DNA of 30,043 bases, taken from IMG/VR virus record IMGVR_UViG_3300020215_000112, positions 1 through 30,043 of that record, one strand, 5' to 3'. Made by a program: the position numbers and the translations under genes. The DNA is from a virus. Shown here piece by piece: positions 7,426-13,298 of this stretch (its first letter is position 1; each line of letters begins with the position of its first letter). Below the pieces are notes generated by a model. It was not told where the DNA came from. It ran no database searches and saw only the letters and a program-made list of their open reading frames with translations.

Positions 7426-7538
7426 TCGCGCTCCATGTGCTTGTCTCTGTAGTGCCGGTAGAACTCGGCGAGCGCCCACACCCCGTCGTGGGATGCGCCC
7501 TTCGCGGGGCACAGGCAGCACCGCCATCGGGCCCTCAC
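7422..7538 (-). CDS. Tiny C2H2-like zinc-finger protein (38 aa)
   Basis: A gene of only 38 codons. GTG 7538 forms GTGA with the upstream stop, and its TGA forms GTGA with the replication protein start. The translation has CCLCPAKG near the N-terminus and FYRHYRDKHME near the end, so CxxC plus HxxxxH gives a classical single-finger layout. Single-finger proteins of this kind may bind DNA or a partner protein. Immediate coupling to the replication gene suggests a related role; that part is inference. Confidence 0.65.
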   Translation of the reverse strand: MRARWRCCLCPAKGASHDGVWALAEFYRHYRDKHMERE

Positions 7539-7774
7539 CCGCCGAACCGTTCACGAACGACCGCGGCAGCCGCATCGGCGAGAGGGAACGTCCACCCCAA
7601 CATCACCGACGGCGACACGTCCGGGTCGACCGTCGCCGCGAGGACGAACAGCAACTCCCACCGCGCCTCCTCCGACAGGCCGAGCAGCCACGAACGGTTG
7701 CGTTCCGGGTCCACCTCCCGCACCCGCATCACGAACTCCTGGGCCAGGCGCACCAGCTCGTCCGGGTCAGTCAC
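7535..7774 (-). CDS. Small helical hypothetical protein (79 aa)
   Basis: GTG 7774 gives an 8-base overlap with the upstream gene. Helical throughout (TDPDELVRLAQEFVMRVREVD, then SEEARWELLFVLAATV), with a hydrophobic C-terminal half (PSVMLGWTFPLADAAAAVV). It probably pairs with another protein; no family recognised. The ribosome site is weak, consistent with coupled translation. Confidence 0.6.
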   Translation of the reverse strand: MTDPDELVRLAQEFVMRVREVDPERNRSWLLGLSEEARWELLFVLAATVDPDVSPSVMLGWTFPLADAAAAVVRERFGG

Positions 7775-7949
7775 GGCCGAACACCGCCCGCCGGGCGCGC
7801 TCCACATCCCGATGCGTCGGCCGGTCCAGGCGCAGCAGCGCCTCCAACGCCACCCGCGCCCGCTCCAACTGCCGAGCCTGCCGGACCGCCTCCGCAGTCA
7901 GATCCCACCGGGCCCTGCCGTCCACGACCGGTGCGACGATCCACATCAC
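7767..7949 (-). CDS. Small helical hypothetical protein (60 aa)
   Basis: GTG 7949 is followed directly by ATG 7946; GTG is preferred because it forms GTGA with the WhiB-like stop and lies behind a G-rich site. The second half is a long charged helix (AEAVRQARQLERARVALEALL). Function unknown. Confidence 0.6.
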   Translation of the reverse strand: MMWIVAPVVDGRARWDLTAEAVRQARQLERARVALEALLRLDRPTHRDVERARRAVFGRD

Positions 7950-8215
7950 GACCGCCCCCCGCAGATGGCGCACCCGTCCGCCGTCGACTGCGTGCGCCTC
8001 ACCGGGCGCGAGTCCTGGCCGTAGTGAACCCCGCCCACCACGATTTGGAACCAGTCATGCCGGGAGGACCAGGCAGCGCACTCGGCGAGCACCGGACAGT
8101 GGGACAGGCAGACGTGCATGGCTCGTCCGGCCTTGTACTTCCCTGCCTGGCCGGTGGCGTCGGCCTCGAACCGGTCCAGGTCGCCGCCGCACGCGGCACG
8201 GTGACGCCACTCCAT
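7946..8215 (-). CDS. WhiB-like iron-sulfur transcription factor
   Basis: Encodes 89 aa. Cysteines at 9, 36, 40 and 46 match the WhiB pattern C-Xn-C-X3-C-X5-C that holds a [4Fe-4S] cluster. WRHRAACGG at the start and VVGGVHYGQDSR (normally G-[VI]-WGG-x-x-x-x-x-R) fit the cluster-binding domain and the β-turn before the basic DNA-binding tail. After RPVRR an extra short CAICGG knuckle is present, which most family members lack. WhiB proteins partner the principal sigma factor in actinobacteria. Phage versions such as mycobacteriophage TM4 WhiB can repress host whiB genes and cause superinfection exclusion. The exact target here is unknown. Confidence 0.88.
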   Translation of the reverse strand: MEWRHRAACGGDLDRFEADATGQAGKYKAGRAMHVCLSHCPVLAECAAWSSRHDWFQIVVGGVHYGQDSRPVRRTQSTADGCAICGGRS

Positions 8216-8403
8216 CAGCTCACCTCCGGCTCGTAGCGGCGGCACGGGCACTTCTCGCGCCGGCCGTGGACCGAGCACGATGTTCTGTACTTGCCGTCGC
8301 GGCTGATGTGGTGGGCGGTCTGCGCGTGCCCGCACAGGCACCCTGGCGGCCGGGTGTAGTCGATCAGGGAGCCTGTCATCGCCTGAGGGTCCCGGCGGGT
8401 CAC
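8215..8403 (-). CDS. Small Cys/His-rich protein (62 aa)
   Basis: GTG 8403 is preferred (GTGA overlap, GAGGCGG upstream) over the ATG at 8379. GCLCGHAQTAHH, then CSVHGRREKCPCRRYEP gives two CxC-type pairs plus histidines, probably one or two zinc sites. The ending CPCRRYEPE is a recurrent signature of short actinobacterial and phage proteins of unknown function. The stop overlaps the WhiB-like start by one base (TGATG), so the two may be co-produced. Confidence 0.65.
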   Translation of the reverse strand: MTRRDPQAMTGSLIDYTRPPGCLCGHAQTAHHISRDGKYRTSCSVHGRREKCPCRRYEPEVS

Positions 8404-9026
8404 GCCGCCACCGCCTCGGCGCTGAGCGCCTCCACGGCGGCACGCATCGTCGGCAGGCGCGACAGCGCATAGGTGGCCTGCTGCCAGACGACGCCGTTGC
8501 CGGCGATGCGGATCGCGTCCGTCCGGCCGACGTGCTCGGTGATCCAACCTCGGGGGAGGCCGAGCATCCACTCCGCGAACCCGGCCGTCAGGCGTGGTCT
8601 GCCCGTCCGGCCCGGCTCGGTGGGGTCCGGTGCGGCGAGACCGAACGCCGCCTCCTGGCGACGCACCGCCGCCTCGTAGCCGCCGAACCTCCCAGCCTGC
8701 ACGGCCGCCGGCAGCGCGAGATCCCCGGCCGAGCCACGCTGGTTCGGTCCACCCTTGACCGCGTCGGACGCGCGCGGTGTCGGCAGGAGGGCGATCACCT
8801 CAGACAGGGGGCGTCCTGTCTGGTCTCCCCACCCGGCTCCCCGGTTCGCGTCGTCGACCAGGTCCCGGGCGAGGAGCACTAGACCCGCCGCCCACGTTCC
8901 GGCGGTTGCGGTGAGGCCGAAGCCAGCCGGCACCAGTCCGTAGGTGGAGGTCAGGACGTTCGCAGCGACCACGAGGCCGAGGAACACCACAGCGGCGCCG
9001 AGCGCCCGTGTGTTGAGGGTAGGCAT
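8400..9026 (-). CDS. Chimera: VUT-type membrane N-terminus joined to C5-DNA-methyltransferase C-terminus
   Basis: Encodes 208 aa. Residues 1-60 read as the first two membrane helices of a VUT/YhhQ-type queuosine-precursor transporter (AANVLTSTYGLVPAGFG, then TAGTWAAGLVLLARDLVDD). From about residue 65 it changes to the C-terminal region of phage C5-cytosine methyltransferases: LLPTPRASD (80-88), GGPNQRG, FAEWMLGLPRGW (150-161), and motif X-like GNGVVWQQA (176-184, usually GNGVVPQQA). The catalytic parts (SAM motif I, PCQ motif IV, ENV motif VI) are absent here and next door, so it cannot methylate by itself. Codon use and coupling to both neighbours look normal, so it is a real translated frame, probably a deletion fusion. 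It could be decaying or have a new role. Confidence 0.75.
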   Translation of the reverse strand: MPTLNTRALGAAVVFLGLVVAANVLTSTYGLVPAGFGLTATAGTWAAGLVLLARDLVDDANRGAGWGDQTGRPLSEVIALLPTPRASDAVKGGPNQRGSAGDLALPAAVQAGRFGGYEAAVRRQEAAFGLAAPDPTEPGRTGRPRLTAGFAEWMLGLPRGWITEHVGRTDAIRIAGNGVVWQQATYALSRLPTMRAAVEALSAEAVAA

Positions 9027-9418
9027 CAGCTCTCCCGGGGTGGGTTGTCGGAGTAGGTGCCGTTGTCGGTGAGGTACACCCAGCGGTCCCGCTGGACGAG
9101 CACGGCCACCTCCGCCGGCCGCCCGGACTGCGGTACGAGCCAGCCCATCGTCTGCGCCTCGGCCCGGTGCGACTCGACGTCGGAGTGGCACGGCGGGCAC
9201 AGCAGCAGCAGGTTGGACGGCAGGTTCGTGTCCAGCCGCCGGGAGCCACCCGCCCCCCGCGGGCGTCGGTGGTGGAGGTGGTGGTCCTCGCCGCGCCGGT
9301 CCCCGACGGCGCCGGTGCAGATCTCGCAGGAGTACTGCGCCCGCTCGTACACCGCCTCCACGACGTCGGCGGACGGACCCGTGGCCCGGGGCCGGGAGCG
9401 CATCGGGGCGCGCTTCAC
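9026..9418 (-). CDS. HNH endonuclease (130 aa)
   Basis: CEIC at 31-34, then the catalytic-type EDHHLHHRRPRG, NLPSNLLLLCPPCHSDVESHR, giving the DH/HH pair, the Asn and the second CxxC-H of an HNH/ββα-metal nuclease. The C-terminal strand region (GWLVPQSGRPAEVAVLV, then RWVYLTDNG) recurs in phage HNH proteins associated with replication or recombination. GTG 9418 forms GTGA with the upstream stop. Distinct from the HNH gene at the left edge. Confidence 0.88.
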   Translation of the reverse strand: MKRAPMRSRPRATGPSADVVEAVYERAQYSCEICTGAVGDRRGEDHHLHHRRPRGAGGSRRLDTNLPSNLLLLCPPCHSDVESHRAEAQTMGWLVPQSGRPAEVAVLVQRDRWVYLTDNGTYSDNPPRES

Positions 9419-9648
9419 TGCCGCCTCCCGGCGTCGATGCCGGCCATGTACGCCATGTCCAGCGTCATACGGTCCCAGAAGTCGTCGTCCGTGCCGACGC
9501 ACTCCGGGCAGTACACGACCGGGTCGCGGGCGCAGTTCCGACCGAACCGCCACCCGGCCACCCGGGCGGCGTCGAGCGCAGGTCCCGCGAATCCGGACTC
9601 GTAGGTGTGGAACCGGCGGCACGCCTGGCACTCGTACCGCGACTTCAC
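9415..9648 (-). CDS. Zinc-ribbon hypothetical protein (77 aa)
   Basis: CQAC at the N-terminus and CPEC in the middle, separated by a Trp/Arg-rich segment (RVAGWRFGRNC), make a two-CxxC zinc ribbon. The C-terminal helix is acidic (DDDFWDRMTLDMAYMAG). GTG 9648 forms GTGA with the preceding stop. No enzyme motif; it may bind nucleic acid. Confidence 0.65.
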   Translation of the reverse strand: MKSRYECQACRRFHTYESGFAGPALDAARVAGWRFGRNCARDPVVYCPECVGTDDDFWDRMTLDMAYMAGIDAGRRQ

Positions 9649-10073
9649 AACGACACCGCCCGTCCGAGCACGACCGCCACACGGCGGCGGATCTCCGCCG
9701 GCGTCCACCGCTCGACCTCCGCCGAGTACTCCGCCTCGCACGCCGAGCACGTGCGGGTCGCCCGACCGCGGCCGTTGTGGCTCGGCCCGATCTCCTCGGT
9801 CATCGGGGCGGAGCAGCACACCGAGTCCCACATCACGCCCCCCCTCCGACTGCGCTTGTAGGTGCGGCTGGCCTCGTTCGCCGCTTCTGTGCACGGCCGG
9901 CACCGGCACTCCCAGTTCCGGTACGTCGACACCCGCCCATGAGGTGCGAGAGAGGGATCCCGACGGAGGCGAGCCGCGCGGATGTGGCGCTTCACCCGCT
10001 CCCGGAACCGTGTGGCGACGGTGCAAACCCGGCAGCGGCAGCCCTTGAGGTAGTGGGTACTGCCGTGCCTCAC
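9645..10073 (-). CDS. Tandem Cys-finger protein (142 aa)
   Basis: Two related units are seen: HGSTHYLKGCRCRVCTVATRF (from residue 3) and HGRVSTYRNWECRCRPCTEAA (about residues 47-67). Both have the form HG-x-x-x-Y-x-x-x-CRCxxC followed by a basic helix. A third metal site, CCSAP with CSACEAEY, lies in the C-terminal part, which ends with a helix of the form TPAEIRRRVAVVL. Single copies of the unit occur widely in actinophages. Duplication in one protein suggests DNA binding, but the role is unknown. GTG 10073 forms GTGA. Confidence 0.65.
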   Translation of the reverse strand: MRHGSTHYLKGCRCRVCTVATRFRERVKRHIRAARLRRDPSLAPHGRVSTYRNWECRCRPCTEAANEASRTYKRSRRGGVMWDSVCCSAPMTEEIGPSHNGRGRATRTCSACEAEYSAEVERWTPAEIRRRVAVVLGRAVSL

Positions 10074-10675
10074 GGGGCACCGTCCTGCGGGAAGTCGCGT
10101 CGCCGTTCCGTCGCCTGCTGGTTGAGCGTCCGGTACTGGCTCGGGGTGATCGCTCCGGACCCGCGGGCCTCGGCTGCGGCGGCGCCTACCAGCAGGACCC
10201 CGTCCCATGAGGTGGCGTCGCTGATGGACTTCGCCAGCTCGTCGAACGTGCCCACCTGCTGGATGGTGGCCGGGCGCGCCGACTCCCACTCGGCCTCCTG
10301 GTCGGCCTGCCGGTTGCGTACCTCCTCGGCCGACGCGATGCCCTTCCTCGTATCCGCCGCGAGGGCGGCGACAATCGCCCGCCCCCAAGCCGACGTCTCC
10401 GCGTTCTGCACCTCTGAGCCGCGGGTGTACGGGGTGCGGCCAGGGAAGCCCTCCTGGGCGACCCCGATGCCTGGCAGCGTGTCGTCGGATCCGCGGTAGG
10501 CGGCGGCGGTGTAGACGATGAACGTCTCCGAGCCGATGGTCTCCACCCGGTACGGATGCTCGGGGTTCACCGGCCGCAGCCGACCGTCGGGGTACTTGTC
10601 CCGGAACTCGGCAATCCGGGAGGCGACGTCGTTGTAGTCGCCCAACTCGAAGGAGCGATTCTGCTGCCGGCTCAC
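10070..10675 (-). CDS. Single-strand-annealing recombinase-like protein (ERF/Rad52-like superfamily)
   Basis: Encodes 201 aa. The core fits phage annealing proteins: a short FRDKYPDG opening, FIVYTAAAYRGSD strands, GIGVAQE and the hallmark NAETSAWGRAI at residues 91-101 (typically ENAETSAIGRAL), then a helical linker (KGIASAEEVRNRQ). The C-terminal part (TFDELAKSISDATSW) resembles tails seen in related phage proteins. Such proteins anneal complementary single strands during phage recombination and usually pair with an exonuclease, which is not identifiable here. GTG 10675 forms GTGA. Confidence is moderate because the family is divergent. Confidence 0.7.
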   Translation of the reverse strand: MSRQQNRSFELGDYNDVASRIAEFRDKYPDGRLRPVNPEHPYRVETIGSETFIVYTAAAYRGSDDTLPGIGVAQEGFPGRTPYTRGSEVQNAETSAWGRAIVAALAADTRKGIASAEEVRNRQADQEAEWESARPATIQQVGTFDELAKSISDATSWDGVLLVGAAAAEARGSGAITPSQYRTLNQQATERRRDFPQDGAP

Positions 10676-11070
10676 CTTGCACCAGCCCTCTCCGGTCGGA
10701 TGACCGAGTCCTCGAACATCCGCACGCCGGTGAACGGCTCGGCGGGGAACAGCGCCTCCTGCCCCGGCAGCGGCGGACTCGGCGGCAGCTCGTAGCCCGG
10801 TCCGGGGCTGTGCCGGTCGCGGAACTCCACGCAGTGGTAGGCGTCAGCCAGCGTGCGCCGGTTGGCGTCGTCCTGTTGCAGCCACTCCGACGGAGTCCTG
10901 CCCATCAGCGCGACCAAGACCAGAGGGCAGCCCTCGCCATCCACGCCGTCGGCGTCGACATCGTGGCGACACCGCTGACACCATGCATCCATCCAGGCGT
11001 CGCCGTCGGTGCTGTTGGAGAACGCCGGTTCAGCCCGGGCCGCGGCCAGCGCCTCGTCGAAGGGCCTCAC
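10672..11070 (-). CDS. Conserved phage protein with CxxC (132 aa)
   Basis: FDEALAAARAEPAFSNSTDG, WMDAWCQRCRHDVDADGVDG and CPLVLVALMGRTPSEW are characteristic blocks of a short actinophage early protein. They carry one CxxC plus downstream Cys and His residues that could bind zinc. The C-terminal third is Pro-rich. It starts at GTG 11070 in a GTGA overlap. Function unknown. It lies directly upstream of the annealing protein in transcription order and is probably co-translated. Confidence 0.7.
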   Translation of the reverse strand: MRPFDEALAAARAEPAFSNSTDGDAWMDAWCQRCRHDVDADGVDGEGCPLVLVALMGRTPSEWLQQDDANRRTLADAYHCVEFRDRHSPGPGYELPPSPPLPGQEALFPAEPFTGVRMFEDSVIRPERAGAR

Positions 11071-11243
11071 CGCAGCCCCGCCCACAAGGGGAACGCGACG
11101 CAGGCGAGAGCCAGCACGCCGGCGAACGCCAGACCGAGTGGGTAGCCGAGGGAGGTGCGGCGGCCGATGTGCGCGCACCGGCGCGCCGCGCACCAGAAGC
11201 ACCGCGGCCGGAGGCGGTCCGCGACAGCACGGAGCAGGGTCAC
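11067..11243 (-). CDS. Small membrane protein with N-terminal zinc-like motif (58 aa)
   Basis: GTG 11243 forms GTGA with the upstream stop and the TGA forms GTGA with the next gene. The N-terminal half is basic with CFWCAARRCAH. Residues 35-53 are one hydrophobic helix (PLGLAFAGVLALACVAFPLW). The N-terminus probably faces the cytoplasm by the positive-inside rule. Function unknown. Confidence 0.6.
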   Translation of the reverse strand: MTLLRAVADRLRPRCFWCAARRCAHIGRRTSLGYPLGLAFAGVLALACVAFPLWAGLR

Positions 11244-11434
11244 GGCACGTCCTCCGTCACCGGCCCAGCCGTGGCCACGACTTCCCAGAACCGGAACACG
11301 CGCTCCGGGGCGACCTCGTCACACGCCCAGGTGTCGGCCGTGCCGTGTCGCCGCCAGCGGCGCAGGTAGCGGTCCCATACCGCTCGGACGTCGCCCGGAA
11401 CCGACGGGCACGCCCACACGCGGGGGTGGCTCAT
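11240..11434 (-). CDS. Small hypothetical protein (64 aa)
   Basis: ATG 11434 forms ATGA. Basic, Trp-rich helix (VRAVWDRYLRRWRRHG) followed by an acidic segment (WACDEVAPERVFRFWEVV). It could bind DNA or RNA; no family recognised. Confidence 0.6.
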   Translation of the reverse strand: MSHPRVWACPSVPGDVRAVWDRYLRRWRRHGTADTWACDEVAPERVFRFWEVVATAGPVTEDVP

Positions 11435-11778
11435 GACTCCCTCCCAGGGATCACCGGCGGATCGAGGTACGGGTCGTAGTTGAAGAGGCCGCCGATGTGC
11501 CGGACCTCGTACATCCGCTGGATCGGGGACATGTCCAGCGCCTCCCGGTCCAGCAGCTCCAGGTCGGCGAGGTCCCGGTCGAGATCGGCGACGCCGGCGG
11601 CGACGACCACCTCGGTCAGGTCGACAGTCGGGGCGTCGTCCGGCAGGGCCGAGCTGTCGGGCGTGAGCGCCGCCTGGGCGACGAGCGCCCGCGCCGTGCG
11701 CACGTTGTGGCGGATCCGCAGCCACGCCCACACCCCCACCATCGCGGCGACGCCCAGGAGACCCAGCAGTTCACCCAT
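11431..11778 (-). CDS. Small membrane-anchored protein (115 aa)
   Basis: ATG 11778 lies inside the upstream stop region (8-base overlap); a TTG one codon earlier is less likely. Residues 3-20 form one hydrophobic helix (ELLGLLGVAAMVGVWAWL) followed by RIRH, so the long C-terminal part probably faces the cytoplasm. That part is acidic and Leu-rich (LDRDLADLELLDREALD), likely coiled. Function unknown. Confidence 0.65.
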   Translation of the reverse strand: MGELLGLLGVAAMVGVWAWLRIRHNVRTARALVAQAALTPDSSALPDDAPTVDLTEVVVAAGVADLDRDLADLELLDREALDMSPIQRMYEVRHIGGLFNYDPYLDPPVIPGRES

Positions 11779-12031
11779 CAACGCGGCCCCCCATGTGCCA
11801 GCCCTCGATGCCCGACGGCAGCGGTGCGCCCGTCTCCGGGTCCTCCCGCAGACCGGCCCACACCGACGACGTCACCTCGATGGGCACGACCTCACACGCC
11901 GTCCCCGTCGCGGCTTCCTCGGTGCGGCGCCACAACTCCGCTCGGTCCGGATCGCCGCACATGCCCAGCCGACGCGGCCGGTTCCCGTCGACCGGATCCA
12001 CGGTCTGGATGCGGTACACGGTGGCCATCAC
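11771..12031 (-). CDS. Small β-rich hypothetical protein (86 aa)
   Basis: GTG 12031 (GTGA overlap) is followed at once by ATG 12028, and either may be used. A strand opening (TVYRIQTVDPVDG) is followed by a helix (DRAELWRRTEEAATG) and a strand (CEVVPIEVTSSVW). It resembles short actinophage proteins of unknown function. Confidence 0.6.
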   Translation of the reverse strand: MMATVYRIQTVDPVDGNRPRRLGMCGDPDRAELWRRTEEAATGTACEVVPIEVTSSVWAGLREDPETGAPLPSGIEGWHMGGRVDG

Positions 12032-12198
12032 GACCCCCGCCGAAGCAGCGAGGACACCTCGGGCTGGAAGAACCGGAGCTGACCCCCCGGGGTTCGAAGG
12101 AAGGCCAACCTGCCGGCTCGCGCCCACCCGGCGACGGTCTTCGGGTCGACCCGGAACAGGCGGGCCACCTCGGCTGTGGTCAGGAGTTCGTTACTCAC
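12028..12198 (-). CDS. BldC-like MerR-type DNA-binding protein (56 aa)
   Basis: A minimal winged helix: LLTTAEVARLFRVDPKTV is the helix-turn-helix, AGWARAGRLAFLRTPGGQLRF is the wing and FQPEVSSLL is the closing helix. The order and wording closely follow BldC, the streptomycete developmental regulator, and the excisionase-type HTH_17 family, with no effector domain. BldC-type proteins bind DNA cooperatively as head-to-tail oligomers at direct repeats. A phage copy could act as excisionase, early regulator or interferer with host development. GTG 12198 overlaps the upstream stop by 8 bases. Confidence 0.8.
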   Translation of the reverse strand: MSNELLTTAEVARLFRVDPKTVAGWARAGRLAFLRTPGGQLRFFQPEVSSLLRRGS

Positions 12199-12394
12199 CG
12201 GACACCTCCGACCGGTGCCGGCCCACCCGGGCTTCCAGTTCCTCGACGCGGTCCAGCAGCGCCGGCACGTGCCGCAGCACGAGGTCCGCCGCCGATGCCA
12301 ACGCGTACGGGCGGACCGTCGCCTCGCCCGAGCAGAGTTGGCGCTCGTACTCCCGGTACCGCTCGCGCACGGCGGGAAGGTCGACCTCAGGCAC
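12191..12394 (-). CDS. Coiled-coil hypothetical protein (67 aa)
   Basis: Wholly helical; the C-terminal half (HVPALLDRVEELEARVGRH) has heptad spacing of Leu/Val suited to a dimeric coiled coil. The start GTG 12394 overlaps the upstream stop by 8 bases. It lies directly before the BldC-like gene in transcription order and could partner it, which is inference only. Confidence 0.6.
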   Translation of the reverse strand: MPEVDLPAVRERYREYERQLCSGEATVRPYALASAADLVLRHVPALLDRVEELEARVGRHRSEVSGE

Positions 12395-12752
12395 CGGACC
12401 CACCGCCCCCGTACAGGGCGCACCACACCTGGACGTTGTGCCAGCCGCGCCAGCAGCCCTCGGCCTTGTCGACGAAGTCGACCGCCTCGTAGATGAGGTA
12501 CGGCTGTGCGGTGTTCACCTTCCGGACGTCGGGTTCGCCGAGCACGAGGTACTTCGCCCACGCGTCCACGGCGGCGGTGTCATCGGCCGCGAACCGCAGA
12601 ATCAGGACCCGGAACCGCCCGTGCGAGGTCTCCACCGACACCGGGGCCGGGAGACCGTTCATCATGGACCGGGCGCCCAGCTCGGAGTACATGTCGATGC
12701 GGTGCTGCTGCGGGTCCGCCGCCACCGCGGGGGCGATCGTCTCCGTGGACAT
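12387..12752 (-). CDS. Hypothetical protein (121 aa)
   Basis: ATG 12752 is chosen because GGGGAGG lies 7 bases upstream; the GTG at 12758 would leave no spacing. β segments (GRFRVLILRFAADD, then AQPYLIYEAVDFVD) alternate with helices, and two Trp-rich stretches end the protein (WRGWHNVQVWCALYGG). Function unknown. Confidence 0.65.
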   Translation of the reverse strand: MSTETIAPAVAADPQQHRIDMYSELGARSMMNGLPAPVSVETSHGRFRVLILRFAADDTAAVDAWAKYLVLGEPDVRKVNTAQPYLIYEAVDFVDKAEGCWRGWHNVQVWCALYGGGGSGA

Positions 12753-12754
12753 GG

Positions 12755-13147
12755 TCACACCTCCCCGTCCTCGCCGGCCTCGGCCGGCTCGCGGTGGACG
12801 AGAGCCAGCGGCGCGCCCTGCCGGAGAAGCTGCTGTGGGTCGAGGGCCCCCTCGTGGTCCCGGTATGCCGGGCACATCTCCAGGTGGCGGGCGCCGACCA
12901 TCGACGCGAACCACAGATTGCCGACGGCGTCGCGCCACAGGTCGCCGGCGAAGGGCGGCCATTCGGGGGGTGCCACGCGCTCGACGGTGATCCCGTTCCG
13001 CGGCAATGGGATCTCCGTGCGGTCCGCGCAGTTCGGCGGAATCACGACGAAGAAGGCTGGATCGTCGTTCGCATGTTCGCGGCGCATGACCCGTGCGCCT
13101 CGGATTGTGATGTTGACAAGCTCGCCGGGGCGGAACTCCTCTGACAT
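12755..13147 (-). CDS. First gene of the early chain, hypothetical (130 aa)
   Basis: ATG 13147 with GAGAGGAAG 8 bases upstream, the clearest stand-alone ribosome site of the chain, as expected for the first gene of a polycistron. β-rich N-terminus (GELVNITIRGARVM), FFVVIPPNC, and a later LWRDAVGNLWFASMVGARH. No family recognised. The 120-base gap upstream should hold the early promoter unless transcription runs through from the antirepressor; no good hexamers are visible in it. Confidence 0.65.
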   Translation of the reverse strand: MSEEFRPGELVNITIRGARVMRREHANDDPAFFVVIPPNCADRTEIPLPRNGITVERVAPPEWPPFAGDLWRDAVGNLWFASMVGARHLEMCPAYRDHEGALDPQQLLRQGAPLALVHREPAEAGEDGEV

Positions 13148-13266
13148 CGGCTAGGCTTCCTCTCGTGTAGGGCGTCCCCGCCTCGCTTGCCGGCTGGATC
13201 GGGGGCGCTCTTGCTGTGTCGGGGTGCCGGGGCCCGAGCCGGGGGGAAGATGGGCCCGGACCCCGG

Positions 13267-13296
13267 CTTCCTGCCGCCCCCAGCGGCAGCAGGAAG
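13267..13296 (-). terminator. Hairpin after the antirepressor gene
   Basis: CTGCCGC (13271-13277) pairs perfectly with GCGGCAG (13283-13289) around a 5-base loop, with an outer CTTC/GAAG pairing. It lies two bases past the antirepressor stop codon. There is no U-run, but actinobacterial terminators often lack one. A further CCGGGG/CCCCGG pairing lies just downstream. It may only partly stop transcription into the early chain. Confidence 0.6.
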
Positions 13297-13298
13297 AC

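Noticed and set aside
9057-10499. Long 480-codon plus-strand reading frame
   Set aside because: Arg/Thr/Pro-rich antisense shadow of five well-supported minus-strand genes; high GC opens long frames on the opposite strand.
10858-10866. Fifth CCGGTTGGC copy
   Set aside because: Lies inside a coding gene without a partner at 108 bases or a GntR gene; treated as chance, and a reminder that the 9-mer alone is not specific.
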